Assembly (NCBI RefSeq): GCF_003977755.1
Contig: NZ_RQWN01000002.1
Span: forward strand, 248,001 to 312,000
DNA length: 64,000 nucleotides
Source of the DNA: Haloterrigena salifodinae
Lineage (GTDB): Archaea; Halobacteriota; Halobacteria; Halobacteriales; Natrialbaceae
Direction of reading: 5' to 3'
The translations under genes and the position numbers were made by a program. Shown here piece after piece: positions 1 to 8,309 of the stretch. Positions within the stretch are counted from its first letter, which is position 1; each line of letters begins with the position of its first letter. Below the pieces are notes generated by a model. That model searched no databases. It saw nothing but the letters and a program-made list of their open reading frames with translations, and was not told the origin of the DNA.

Positions 1-269
1 TTGGCGGTATCGTTCTCCCCGCCGTCGCTCTCGTTCGTCATCTCGCCGGTCTCGTTTTCCGTTTCGTTGGCGGTATCGTTCCCTTCCCCGTCGACCAGAC
101 CCTCGTCTTCGTCTCTCTCTTGTCCGTTCCCCGTTCCCTCTTCGGCGGCCGGTTCGTCGTCCTCGTCGCCGCCACCGCTCGGGCCGCCACAGCCGGCGAC
201 CAGCGCCGTCGCCGCCGTCGCACCCGTTACCCGCAACAGCCGCCGTCGCGTCCGTTGCTGTGGACTCAT
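1..269 (-). CDS. Secreted lipoprotein, N-terminal part only (runs off the window)
   Basis: The reading frame begins at an ATG on the minus strand (complement of 267-269) and is still open at base 1, so only about 89 residues are visible. The protein starts with a basic stretch (QRTRRRLLR), a short hydrophobic segment and the lipobox-like ALVAGC, so it is probably exported (Tat-like) and lipid anchored. The mature part begins with a Gly/Asp/Glu/Asn/Thr-rich linker. The last 30 visible residues hold five Asn-X-Ser/Thr sequons. The functional domain lies outside the window, so no function can be given. Confidence 0.75.
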   Translation of the reverse strand, partial: MSPQQRTRRRLLRVTGATAATALVAGCGGPSGGGDEDDEPAAEEGTGNGQERDEDEGLVDGEGNDTANETENETGEMTNESDGGENDTA

Positions 270-420
270 ACCACGTGCAAGTATTCCCCGTCCGATAAGT
301 TCTGAGCCGACACTCGCGTGTGTCGGACCCTCGACGGCGAGGGCGAACGGTGACGGATCGACTCGAGGAGTTAGGGAGATGAGCCGACCGCCGGAGTCGG
401 CTGCGCCGCAGCCCGTGGCG

Positions 421-669
421 TTACCAGGTGCGTCGACGAGGGGAGCCCCCACCGGCGTCGAACCGCTCGACCCGAGGCCCGGGCTCGAAGAAGTCCCCGC
501 GGTCGTCGTAGGTGACCCAGCCCTCGAGGACCATCGTTTCCAGCACGTCCCGGACGAGCTCCGGATCGTAGCCCTCGATCTCGCGGGGCCGGAGCGGGAG
601 TCCCCGGCAGATCATCCACTCGAGGGCGTCGTTCCAGATCGCGTCGCGCTCGGGATTGCGCGCGTACAT
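421..669 (-). CDS. Small conserved-looking haloarchaeal protein, winged-helix-like
   Basis: Eighty-two residues beginning MYARNPERDAIW. It is acidic and soluble. The middle (PLRPREIEGYDPELVRDVLE, then MVLEGWVTYDDRG) reads like helix-helix-wing, so a small winged-helix fold is possible, though this rests on pattern only. The codon positions have the strong G/C bias of the neighbours, unlike the shadow frames across it. It stands alone between the lipoprotein gene and the oxidoreductase gene. The function is unknown. Confidence 0.6.
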   Translation of the reverse strand: MYARNPERDAIWNDALEWMICRGLPLRPREIEGYDPELVRDVLETMVLEGWVTYDDRGDFFEPGPRVERFDAGGGSPRRRTW

Positions 670-792
670 GTGTTAGCTGCGGATTCCCGACGGCAGCTAT
701 CAATCTTCTGCCCGTTCCGAGCGTGGATCGACGCGAGCGTGCCTCTCAATGTAGGCAGTAGGCAAAAGCCGAACGCGAGCAAATCGCCGCCC

Positions 793-1200
793 GTGACAGC
801 AATCCCTGACGCCTTCTACGACCTGTTCGAGAAGCAAACGTTCGCGCACGTCGCGACGCTGACCGAGGACACCGATCCCCACGTCACGCCGGTCTGGATC
901 GACTACGACGCCGACGACGACCGACTTTTGGTCAACACCGAACGCGGTCGCCGCAAGGAGCGCAACGTCCGCGAGGACCCGTCGGTCGGCGTCAGCATGG
1001 TCGATCCCGAGAACCCCTACCGGCGACTCTCGATCATCGGCGAGGTCGAGGAGATCACGACCGAGGGTGCTCGAGAGCACATCGACGAACTCGCGCAGCG
1101 ATACACGGGCGAAGACGAGTACGGGGCGCCCATTGAAACCGAGCGGGTTATTCTGCGGATCCGCGCCGACGACGTCGTCGACGCACAGGACGCGAGCTGA
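793..1200 (+). CDS. PPOX-class (pyridoxamine 5'-phosphate oxidase fold) F420/flavin-dependent oxidoreductase
   Basis: A 135-residue split-barrel protein. The visible family features are FAHVATLTEDTDPHVTPVWI at the N-terminus, a basic patch (ERGRRKERNVREDP) where the cofactor phosphates usually bind, and YRRLSIIGEVEEI in the second half. The size fits the short PPOX/DDN-like enzymes that bind F420 or FMN. The substrate cannot be told. The frame is open far upstream, but the GTG at 793 gives the usual N-terminus for the family and the upstream part has no coding character, so I chose this start. Confidence 0.8.
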   Translation: MTAIPDAFYDLFEKQTFAHVATLTEDTDPHVTPVWIDYDADDDRLLVNTERGRRKERNVREDPSVGVSMVDPENPYRRLSIIGEVEEITTEGAREHIDELAQRYTGEDEYGAPIETERVILRIRADDVVDAQDAS

Positions 1201-1237
1201 TCCCGCCAGGGTATCTCCGACGTCGAATCCGTCACCG

Positions 1238-1468
1238 TCACGCGTCGTCGGTTTCGGTCTCCGGTTCGCCGTCAGGCGAATCGGCCGGCGGCGTCTCATC
1301 GGCGGCCGACGGTTCCGAATACTGGCGCCGAGTCTGCTGGTTGAGCAGTTCCACCTCGTGGCTGCGCTCGGCGTGGCGGTTGAAAAACGTCTGGGCGTCC
1401 TCGAGCCCCTCGATGAGTCGTTCCGTGTCGCAGGTGTGACAGACGCACCGGTACAGATCCTCACTCAT
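1238..1468 (-). CDS. Small cysteine-containing haloarchaeal protein
   Basis: Seventy-six residues. The N-terminus MSEDLYRCVCHTCDTERLIEG holds three cysteines (CVCHTC), and a histidine pair follows at HAERSH. Together they could form a small zinc site of C2H2 or C3H type. The C-terminal 25 residues are a disordered acidic tail (EPETETDDA). It converges with the PPOX gene, 37 bp away. The function is unknown. Confidence 0.7.
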   Translation of the reverse strand: MSEDLYRCVCHTCDTERLIEGLEDAQTFFNRHAERSHEVELLNQQTRRQYSEPSAADETPPADSPDGEPETETDDA

Positions 1469-1777
1469 CGATCAACGCTCGTGAGGAGATAGTGGTGACT
1501 ATCGGCCGGACGTGACCAGCGACGGTCTCAGGGCGGGGTCGAGTGGCATTCATGGGTAGTCAGGTTGCGCCGCGCCGGTCGGGAAACGATTCTCGCTCTC
1601 GTCGCAATCGGTGCTTCTGATCAAGGTAGATGTGTGTGGACGGTAGCTGTATCCGGTTCGGTACGACAGTCATTGTCCACGACTTGTTCGGCAATACAAA
1701 AAGCCCGTCCCTAACCTATTTGGAAGAAAAGGAGGTACTTATTCTAGTTTGGATTTTCGAAGTTATTCGGGGAGCAT
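1469..1777. other. Intergenic stretch without a recognised gene
   Basis: The 309 bases lie between the start of a small minus-strand gene and the stop of an Lrp-family gene. The part from about 1680 to 1780 is clearly richer in A/T than the flanks. A plus-strand frame from 1630 runs into the Lrp gene antisense and has no coding bias. I see no RNA gene, repeat or clear promoter. Confidence 0.5.
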
Positions 1778-2278
1778 TCATTCTCGGAAGTCGCCGGGTC
1801 GCTGTTCTTCGCCGACATCCCCGGTGAAGAAGTCGACGGGACGACTCCGCGTCTTCCGCAACAGCCGTTCCCGTTCGATCGTCAGCGGGAGGTCGTCCAG
1901 ACGACTCGTGATCTCGTTTACCTCTTCGGTGTTATTCGCGACCGCCAGCGCCTGAATGTTCTCCCGCGCACTCAGCATCTCGTCGACCTTGACGATCTGG
2001 GGAAGTTCGAGCGCCCGCTCGGCGACCTCCTGGCGGTCGTCGGTCGCGGCCGTACAGGAAAACTGGAGGCGGATCGGAAACCCAGCCTTCTCGTAGTCGA
2101 TGATCGGCACGTAGCCCTCGATGATTCCGTCGTCCTCGAGCTGTTCGATCCGGTTGCGGATCGTCGTGTCTGTCACCGGCAGCTGTTCGGCCATATCGAC
2201 CGGCGTGGTCGCTCGAGCATTCTGTTGGAGAAGATGAAGGATTCCGTAATCGATCTCGTCGAGTCCGTCGGCAGCCAT
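1778..2278 (-). CDS. Lrp/AsnC family transcriptional regulator
   Basis: A 166-residue protein. The N-terminal HTH (LDEIDYGILHLLQQNARATT, then DTTIRNRIEQLEDDGIIEGY) is the classic AsnC-type reader head. After it comes an RAM-like effector domain (FSCTAATDDRQEVAERALELP, then ENIQALAVANNTEEVNEI). A longer frame exists upstream, but the ATG at 2278 gives the standard start MAADGLDEIDYGIL. It probably controls its own or nearby genes in response to a small molecule. The ligand and targets are not visible. Confidence 0.88.
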   Translation of the reverse strand: MAADGLDEIDYGILHLLQQNARATTPVDMAEQLPVTDTTIRNRIEQLEDDGIIEGYVPIIDYEKAGFPIRLQFSCTAATDDRQEVAERALELPQIVKVDEMLSARENIQALAVANNTEEVNEITSRLDDLPLTIERERLLRKTRSRPVDFFTGDVGEEQRPGDFRE

Positions 2279-2420
2279 ACTCAGGGTATCCGAGCAGTCG
2301 CTAAAGGGTCTTCGGGTCTCGAAGCGGGTAAGCGGGGCGTACGCACGCACCAGAGTGAATCCGCGTGCCAGTCAGTGACGCGTCACAGACAAAGCCGGAA
2401 CCGGAGACGCGTCGCGCCGA

Positions 2421-3485
2421 TTACGCGTCGTCGCGGTCGTCCGTACACTTCGTATCGGTGTCGGCCTTCTCCGTGTCGACCGCCTCGCCCTCGTAGGTGA
2501 CGGTCACGGACGTCTTCCGGTCGTCGAGCACGGTCACCCAGAACGAGTTCGACCCCTCGGCGTCGACGTAGCACTTGCCGCCCTGCTTGTCGCCGTTAAC
2601 GGTCCAGCCGAGCTTCACGGCCTCCGTGCCGTGATTGCGGACGCAGAACTTGGCTTCCGTCGTCTTCTCGACGCCGCCGTTACCGCCGTCGACGGCGCCG
2701 TTCTCGGCGTTCCGCTTTCGCGTCCGGTAACAGACCGCCTCGAGGTCGATCTTGTCCGCCATCGTCGACTCCCGGCACGCCGCCGTGTCGACGCTGACCG
2801 ACTCGATCCGCTTCCCGTCGTAATAGAGTTCGACCGCCGAATCCATCGAGAGGGCGGCGGCCCGGAACGACTCGACGCCGCCCTTCGGGACCGTGACCGT
2901 CCCGTAGAGCTTGTCGAGGTCGAACTCCGCGTCCTCGAGGTCGACGCCCTTCTCCTCGGCGAGTCTCTCGAGGTCGATCGTCTGCTTGCCCAGATCGAGC
3001 GTCGTGCCGTTAAGTTCGATCCGCTTCCCCTCGAGACGCTCGAGATCGTCGGCATCGACGTTCATCCCCTGGGATCGGGCGTAGGCCTCGAGCGCGGCCG
3101 TATCGTTCTCCCCGAAGTCGTCCTGATCTAGCTCCTCGAGGGCAGCCATATCGAGGTCGCCGAGCTCGAGCCCGTCGACGTCGACCTTCCAGCTGAGCGT
3201 CGCTTCCGCCGAGCGCTCGTTCCGGACGCGGACCGTCGCCTCGCCACCCTCGTGGCAGACGACCTCGAGGTCGAGGCCGGCTTTCGTCGCCGCCTCGTCG
3301 TCCTGATCGTCGTCTTTTTTGTCGTCGTCGCCGGCTGCCCGTTTCTTCCCGTCGGTCTTTTTCTCAGCCGTCTCGTCGCCGTCGAAGACGCCCGAAACGC
3401 CGATGGCGGTCCCGCTGAGGGCCGTCCCCACAGCGCCGATTCCGAGCAGACTCTGTCGCCGTGAAAGTAGATCGTCCTCTGACAT
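2421..3485 (-). CDS. Tat-exported protein with a duplicated beta-rich domain
   Basis: A 354-residue protein. MSEDDLLSRRQSLLGIGAVG is a twin-arginine type signal, followed by a Lys/Asp-rich linker (about residues 40-65). The mature protein has two related units. Unit 1 has LDLEVVCHEGGEATVRVRNE, then LSWKVDVDG and a final VSVDTAAC. Unit 2 has IDLEAVCYRT, then AKFCVRNHGTEAVKLGWTVNG, VTYEGEAV and a final DTDTKC. Each unit starts with VC and ends with a cysteine, so one disulfide per unit is plausible. Unit 1 carries an inserted acidic helical segment of about 110 residues (DLDMAALEELDQDDFGEN onward). It is probably a cell-surface or secreted protein. The function is unknown. Confidence 0.75.
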   Translation of the reverse strand: MSEDDLLSRRQSLLGIGAVGTALSGTAIGVSGVFDGDETAEKKTDGKKRAAGDDDKKDDDQDDEAATKAGLDLEVVCHEGGEATVRVRNERSAEATLSWKVDVDGLELGDLDMAALEELDQDDFGENDTAALEAYARSQGMNVDADDLERLEGKRIELNGTTLDLGKQTIDLERLAEEKGVDLEDAEFDLDKLYGTVTVPKGGVESFRAAALSMDSAVELYYDGKRIESVSVDTAACRESTMADKIDLEAVCYRTRKRNAENGAVDGGNGGVEKTTEAKFCVRNHGTEAVKLGWTVNGDKQGGKCYVDAEGSNSFWVTVLDDRKTSVTVTYEGEAVDTEKADTDTKCTDDRDDA

Positions 3486-3881
3486 CGTTGAACTCCCGCA
3501 ACCCGACGGTCGCGGCTACCGAACACTCGCAGAGAGTCGACTATTGTTATAGCGCGACTGTAGTGTCGAGCGCGCGACGGCTCTCGACGATCGTTTTCGG
3601 ACGCTGAGCGCGCCGTCGATCGGGTTGTATTCGACCGCGTGTCCCGGAAGAAATCGGTTGCTATCGTCCGTAACGTCCACATTCAATTTCGAACCGCTAG
3701 TAGGGGAACCGCTCCCCTGCAGCATCCCGGTCGTGACAACCGAACGCCGCGTCGCCTATTGGCAGCCCCTACTCGCCGGCGGGCAAGTGGTCCGCCGCTG
3801 TAGCGAGCGGTTTTCAGTCGCCCCGCCGACGCCGTGTGTGCAGGGCGGGCGATTAATGACGGCGCCGTGGACGGGACGTTC
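3486..3881. other. Divergent intergenic region between the secreted protein gene and the ThDP enzyme gene
   Basis: About 396 bases that should hold the promoters of both divergent genes. The only structure I see is a short inverted repeat at about 3702-3718 (AGGGG, seven-base loop, CCCCT). The frames that cross it lack coding bias. No RNA gene or mobile element is visible. Confidence 0.45.
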
Positions 3882-5462
3882 ATGGCGACCACAGCCGAGT
3901 TGCTCGTCGACTGTCTCGAGGCGGAAGGCGTCGAGCGCGTCTTCGGCGTGCCGGGCGAAGAGATCGAGGATCTGTTGTTCGCGCTGCGCGAGTCGTCAAT
4001 CCGCTTTCACCCGACGCGCCACGAACAGGGGGCGGCGTTCATGGCCGACGTCCACGGGCGGCTGACCGGCGAGGCCGGCGTCTGCCTGTCGACGCTCGGC
4101 CCCGGCGCGACGAACCTCATGACCGGCGTCGCCGACGCTCAACTGGACAAGAGCCCGGTCGTCGCCATCACCGGCCAGGGGGGCCGCGAACGACTGCACA
4201 AGGAAAGCCACCAGGCGCTGGACGTCGTCGACGTCTTCGAGCCGATCGTCGCCTGGAACACCCGGATCGGCGAGCCCGAAATCGCGCCCGAGTCGGTCCG
4301 CAAGGCGTTCAAACTCGCCGAGTACGAGAAGCCCGGCGCGACCCACCTCGAGTTCCCCGAGGACGTCGCCGTCGAGGAGATCGACGCGACGCCGATCGAG
4401 ACGCGCGACCCCGTGCGCCGACCGGACCCGGACGATCAGTCGGCCGCGCGAGCGGCGCGGCTGCTCGAGGAAGCCGAGCGACCGATCCTCCTGGCGGGCA
4501 ACGGCGCCGTGCGGACGCGCGCGTCCCAGACCATTCGGTCGCTGGTCGACCGCATCGGGATTCCCGTCGTCGAAACCTACATGGGAAAGGGGGCGATCTC
4601 GGACCGCGAGGCGGCCTCGCTGATGACGCTCGACTCGGGGCCCGACGAGGAGGCCGCGCTGGCGATCGACCGCGCCGATTGCGTGATCGCGGTCGGCTAC
4701 GACATCGCCGAGCACGATCCGGCGGGCTGGAACCCCGACCTCGAGAAGACCATCGTCCACGTCGACTACGAACCCGCGGAGGTCTACCGCCACTACAACC
4801 CCGACGTGGAGATCGTCGCCGACGTCGGCGCCGCGCTGGCGGCCATCGACGAGCGCCTGTCTGACGCGGCCTGTTCGCTGTGGTGTGACGACCTCCACGA
4901 GCAGTTGCTCGAGTCGGTGACCGAGCCGCCGGCCGACGACGATCCGATCACCGTCCGGAACTGCCTGCCGCTGTTGCGCGAGGCCATGGCCGATTCGGAC
5001 GTGCTCGTCTCCGACGTCGGCAGCCACAAGATGGCAATCGCCCAGTCGTTCCCGACCTACGAGCCCAACACGTGCGTGATCTCGAACGGGCTGGCCAGCA
5101 TGGGAATCGCCGTTCCCGGCGCGCTTGCGGCCGATCTGACGACGGACGCGAACGTGGTGGCCGGGACCGGCGACGGCGGGTTCATGATGAACGCGGCGGA
5201 ACTCGAGACCGCCTCGAGACTGGGCTGTCGCTTTACGACGGTCGTGTTCAACGACGACGACTACGGCCTGATTTCCGAGAAACAGGAGGGCCACCGGGGC
5301 GAGCACACCGGGACCGAACTGTCGAATCCGGATCTGGTGACGTTCGCGGAGAGCTTCGGCATCGAGGCGTATCGGCCGGAGGGATGGGACGAGGTGGAGG
5401 CGGCGTTTAGCGAAGCCGTGCCGTCGGACGAGTTGGCGTTGATCGAGATCGAACTCGAATGA
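3882..5462 (+). CDS. Thiamine-diphosphate-dependent enzyme, acetolactate synthase large-subunit-like
   Basis: A 526-residue protein of the IlvB/benzoylformate decarboxylase superfamily. The N-terminal Pyr domain begins MATTAELLVDCLEAEGVERV, with the catalytic glutamate in FGVPGEEIEDLL. A central domain (about 190-320) follows. The C-terminal PP domain has the ThDP/Mg motif at GTGDGGFMMNAAELETA and continues to NDDDYGL. No regulatory subunit (ilvN) lies next to it, unlike true biosynthetic acetolactate synthase. It may therefore be a catabolic acetolactate synthase or another 2-oxoacid-using enzyme. The chosen ATG at 3882 gives the standard N-terminus. It stands alone on this strand. Confidence 0.85.
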   Translation: MATTAELLVDCLEAEGVERVFGVPGEEIEDLLFALRESSIRFHPTRHEQGAAFMADVHGRLTGEAGVCLSTLGPGATNLMTGVADAQLDKSPVVAITGQGGRERLHKESHQALDVVDVFEPIVAWNTRIGEPEIAPESVRKAFKLAEYEKPGATHLEFPEDVAVEEIDATPIETRDPVRRPDPDDQSAARAARLLEEAERPILLAGNGAVRTRASQTIRSLVDRIGIPVVETYMGKGAISDREAASLMTLDSGPDEEAALAIDRADCVIAVGYDIAEHDPAGWNPDLEKTIVHVDYEPAEVYRHYNPDVEIVADVGAALAAIDERLSDAACSLWCDDLHEQLLESVTEPPADDDPITVRNCLPLLREAMADSDVLVSDVGSHKMAIAQSFPTYEPNTCVISNGLASMGIAVPGALAADLTTDANVVAGTGDGGFMMNAAELETASRLGCRFTTVVFNDDDYGLISEKQEGHRGEHTGTELSNPDLVTFAESFGIEAYRPEGWDEVEAAFSEAVPSDELALIEIELE

Positions 5463-5598
5463 GGACAGGTGGCGCACCGTTACCGACCCCGTCGAACAGC
5501 CGCAGTTTTGATCGTCTAGAATATAATTAAATTGGACACTAGCAGAAATAAAACTGAACAGAGTTTTTATTATTCGGCGAGTAAATATTTGGAGTGTA

Positions 5599-6924
5599 AT
5601 GTCCGACGAGATTAGTTCAACTGAGTTAAACAGGCGAAGTGTTCTAAAAACGACCGGTGCGATCGGTGCGGCCGGGCTCGGACTCTCGCTCGGTACCGGT
5701 TCCGTCGCCGCCGTCGAACCTGGCGACGCGAGCGAGTGGACGGCGGAACACGCGTCGAATATCGAACGCACGGACGCGACCACTGCACCGGTAATCGACG
5801 ACGGAGCGGAGCCGATTTCGGACGACTACTGGATCTGGGACACGTGGCCGCTCCGACATCGCGACGGTTCGATCGCGAAGATCGACGGCTGGCAGATCGT
5901 CTTCTCTCTCACGGCGTCGAAAGACCTCGTGCCTGGCGCTCGCCACAACGAGGCGACCATCCGCTATTTCTATTCCCGGAACGGCCACAGTTGGCAGGAA
6001 GGGGGTACGGCCTTCGAGAACCCGCTCGGCCATCACCAGTGGGCCGGCTCTGCGATGTACGACGAGAGCGAGGACCAGATCTACCACTTCTATACGGCCA
6101 CCAGCCCGGAGCCGGAGTTCCGACAGCGACTCGCACTCGCCAAGGGGGCCTCGTTCGAAACGGGGCCGCGCGGGGTCGAACTGACCGGTGCGCAAGAGCA
6201 CACCATCATCGGTGCGGCCGACGGCGAGCTTTACCAGACGCTGGAACAATCCCGGGAGCAAGGCATCGTCTACGCGTTCCGTGACCCGTGGTACTTCGAG
6301 CATCCCGAGACCGGCGAGGATTTCGTCGTGTTCGAGGGGAACACGCCCACAGGAGGCGATAGCCCGGATGATCCGCAAAGCTACAACGGGAACGTTGGCG
6401 TAATGCGAGCGACCAACGACGAACTCACCGAGTGGGAGCTCCTCCCGCCGAACCTCGAGGCGATCGAGGTCAACCAGCAACTGGAGCGACCACACTATGT
6501 GTTCAACGACGGGAAGTGGTACCTGTTCGTCCTCAGCCACGAGTTCACGTTCGCGCCCGGCCTCCAGGGTCCCGACGCGCTGTACGGGTTCGTGAGCGAT
6601 TCGCTCTACGGTGACTACGAACCGCTCAACGGCAGCGGTCTCGTCGTCGCGAACCCCGAGTCGGCGCCCTTCCAAGCGTACTCGTGGCTGGCGATGCCCC
6701 ACGGGAACGACGTGCTGGTCGAAAGCTTCGAGAACTTCCGCGGGCTCGACGACACGTCGCGTGGCGAGATCAGCCTCGACGAGGTCGGCCACCTCCCCCC
6801 GGAGGAACAGAAGGACCTGTTCGGCGGCACGCTCGCGCCGAGCCTGAAGGTGCAACTCCAGGGTAGCGAGACGCGCGTCGTGAACGAACTCAAGGACGGT
6901 CACTTCCTCCCCTCGGGTAACTAA
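5599..6924 (+). CDS. Tat-exported levansucrase/inulosucrase-type fructosyltransferase (GH68)
   Basis: A 441-residue secreted enzyme that splits sucrose and transfers fructose to a growing fructan or to water. A Tat signal (RRSVLKTTGAIGAAGLGLSL) occupies about residues 12-38. GH68 landmarks are all present: WIWDTWPL with the likely nucleophile Asp81, WQIVFSLTA, QWAGSA (about 148-152), FRDPW with the likely transition-state stabiliser Asp229, and LERPHY with the likely acid/base Glu296 followed by Arg, then GKWYLF. The upstream 130 bases are very AT rich (ATATAATTAAATT and TTTTTATTATT near 5520-5570), unlike the genome average. Together with the neighbouring tRNA-linked scar this hints at acquisition by transfer. 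Fructan type (levan or inulin) cannot be told from sequence alone. Confidence 0.9.
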   Translation: MSDEISSTELNRRSVLKTTGAIGAAGLGLSLGTGSVAAVEPGDASEWTAEHASNIERTDATTAPVIDDGAEPISDDYWIWDTWPLRHRDGSIAKIDGWQIVFSLTASKDLVPGARHNEATIRYFYSRNGHSWQEGGTAFENPLGHHQWAGSAMYDESEDQIYHFYTATSPEPEFRQRLALAKGASFETGPRGVELTGAQEHTIIGAADGELYQTLEQSREQGIVYAFRDPWYFEHPETGEDFVVFEGNTPTGGDSPDDPQSYNGNVGVMRATNDELTEWELLPPNLEAIEVNQQLERPHYVFNDGKWYLFVLSHEFTFAPGLQGPDALYGFVSDSLYGDYEPLNGSGLVVANPESAPFQAYSWLAMPHGNDVLVESFENFRGLDDTSRGEISLDEVGHLPPEEQKDLFGGTLAPSLKVQLQGSETRVVNELKDGHFLPSGN

Positions 6925-7321
6925 CGACCCAGGGACCCCCGATCGTCGTCAAGTCGGCGATGCCGCCCTCGCGTTGCAGAATTGAATCGCGTGTTGAAAG
7001 GTATCCACTGCTTCGGTCACGGGGTTCGTTATTCGCCGTCTCGGTACACTACTGCGCCACGCTTCGCTCCCCGTGTTGCGGTGTGGGAGAAGTGGGCCAG
7101 CGCAGATTCGAAATGATATCAGGGTCATGTTTTCTCACCAACGTCATCTCTCTATATCGACTTTTAGCGGGTACAGCCAGTTGGTCGGCCGGATCCGGGC
7201 GAGAGGGAATCGCGTGATCGGCATCGTCAGACCTCTAATATCTTACAGCTATATCTGAAATTTATTCGTATATATTATTTCGCCATTATATTTATATACC
7301 TATTTACATAATCTTCGATCG
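6925..7321. other. Intergenic region with a partial tRNA-Pro copy and an AT-rich promoter zone
   Basis: Of the 397 bases, positions 7083-7112 are a near-identical copy of the tRNA-Pro 3' end (listed separately). Positions 7235-7320 are strongly AT rich and lead straight into the secreted-protein gene at 7322, so they probably hold its promoter. No convincing open frame is present. Confidence 0.55.
7083..7112 (-). repeat. Partial copy of tRNA-Pro 3' end (att-like direct repeat)
   Basis: Thirty bases match 8227-8256 with two mismatches (positions 7084 and 7099). They lie in the same orientation as the tRNA on the minus strand. The copied part covers the acceptor 3' strand, the T-arm up to its TTCGAA loop and ten bases of downstream trailer. 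That is exactly the block usually duplicated when an element integrates into the 3' end of a tRNA gene. The two copies bracket about 1.14 kb holding one secreted-protein gene and no integrase. Confidence 0.7.
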
Positions 7322-8026
7322 ATGTCTGGTAAAAAACTCACCGGCAGGCGGACCGTCCTGAAAACGATCCCCGCGACGATCGCTGGTGTCGGAGTCGTTG
7401 GTGCCATCTCGGGGAGTGCCCAGGCTGACGATAACATCACCACGCTCGGCCAGAACGACGATCAACTCGGCGATAACGCGTACATCGAACTCAGCGTCTC
7501 GGGCCCCTCGTCGACCTCCGTACAGACCAACACCATGGGTATCGCCTGGGCGATGAACCACGACTACGGAATCTACGGGCACTTCAAGAACACCACCCTC
7601 GAGTTCGACATCAAGGAATCGTGGAACCCGGCCGATAGCACGATCGACTGGGTCGAGGGCTACTCCCAGGGGACGGGCGGAATCACGGCGGAACACGTCG
7701 ATTACGCCCTCGACACGCTGTGGGCCGCGTCGCCGATTCCCACACCGAGCCCGTTCGACGTCACGCGAGATTCAGGCCTCGACATCGACCGTCCGGGGAG
7801 CAGTTTCACTCACGACCTCGGCGGCTGGGACGACAAGATCTCGGAAGACGCGACGGGCGGTGCACATTTCAACGTCTCGCTCGGGACGGACGGATCACTG
7901 GAGGACGGCCTCTACAGCTTCGAAGCGACGCTGTCGACCGACGTCTACCGCCAGTCCGGCTTCTCGAGCGGCAAGGTCGGCGAACTCGAGGCGAAAACGT
8001 CCTGCGCGCTCGTCGTAGACACGTAA
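7322..8026 (+). CDS. Tat-exported protein of unknown function
   Basis: A 234-residue protein. MSGKKLTGRRTVLKTIPATIAGVG is a twin-arginine signal peptide with a likely cleavage after SGSAQA. The mature protein is rich in Ser, Thr, Gly and Asp and looks like an all-beta secreted fold (YIELSVSGPSSTSVQT, FKNTTLEFDIKESWNPAD, FEATLSTDVYRQSGF). I recognise no enzyme motif. It is the only gene between the tRNA-Pro gene and the partial copy of its 3' end, so it is probably cargo of a decayed integrated element. A role in contact with the neighbouring exported levansucrase is possible but has no direct support. Confidence 0.72.
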   Translation: MSGKKLTGRRTVLKTIPATIAGVGVVGAISGSAQADDNITTLGQNDDQLGDNAYIELSVSGPSSTSVQTNTMGIAWAMNHDYGIYGHFKNTTLEFDIKESWNPADSTIDWVEGYSQGTGGITAEHVDYALDTLWAASPIPTPSPFDVTRDSGLDIDRPGSSFTHDLGGWDDKISEDATGGAHFNVSLGTDGSLEDGLYSFEATLSTDVYRQSGFSSGKVGELEAKTSCALVVDT

Positions 8027-8236
8027 GCCGATCACTTGCCGAGCCATCCCGTCTATCCAGCAATACTCTCCCTCGAGTGAGGCCGTCCGTTCAGGCTCCT
8101 CACTCACTTCTGACTGACGGCCAATCGTCCTTCTTCGGACCCGCATTGCGCCGACACCGACAGCCGTTGCTCAGGGTGATTCTCCATGCATTACAGACCG
8201 CTTGCTGTCGCTCGAGGTTGTGAAATGCGGGAGAAG

Positions 8237-8309
8237 TGGGCCGGCGCAGATTCGAACTGCGGTTACGGCCACCCGAAGGCCGAAGGATACCAAGCTACCC
8301 CACCGGCCC
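8237..8309 (-). tRNA. tRNA-Pro (anticodon CGG)
   Basis: Read on the minus strand, the 73 nt fold as a full cloverleaf: acceptor GGGCCGG/CCGGCCC with discriminator A; anticodon stem CGGCC/GGCCG with loop TTCGGGT, giving CGG for codon CCG; and T-arm CGCAG-TTCGAAT-CTGCG. The variable loop is short (TAAC). CCA is not encoded, which is usual in haloarchaea. No intron is seen. Its 3' end is duplicated at 7083-7112. Confidence 0.95.

Noticed and set aside
1630-1827. A 65-codon plus-strand frame before the Lrp gene
   Set aside because: It overlaps the Lrp gene antisense, lacks the genome's third-position bias and has no recognisable feature.
3996-5783. A 595-codon minus-strand frame opposite the ThDP enzyme
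   Set aside because: It is an antisense shadow that also runs across an AT-rich intergenic region and into the levansucrase gene; it contains no motif.
6960-7258. Two short plus-strand frames across the partial tRNA copy
   Set aside because: They have unbiased codons and many cysteines and arginines, and they run through the att-like repeat; no sign of translation.
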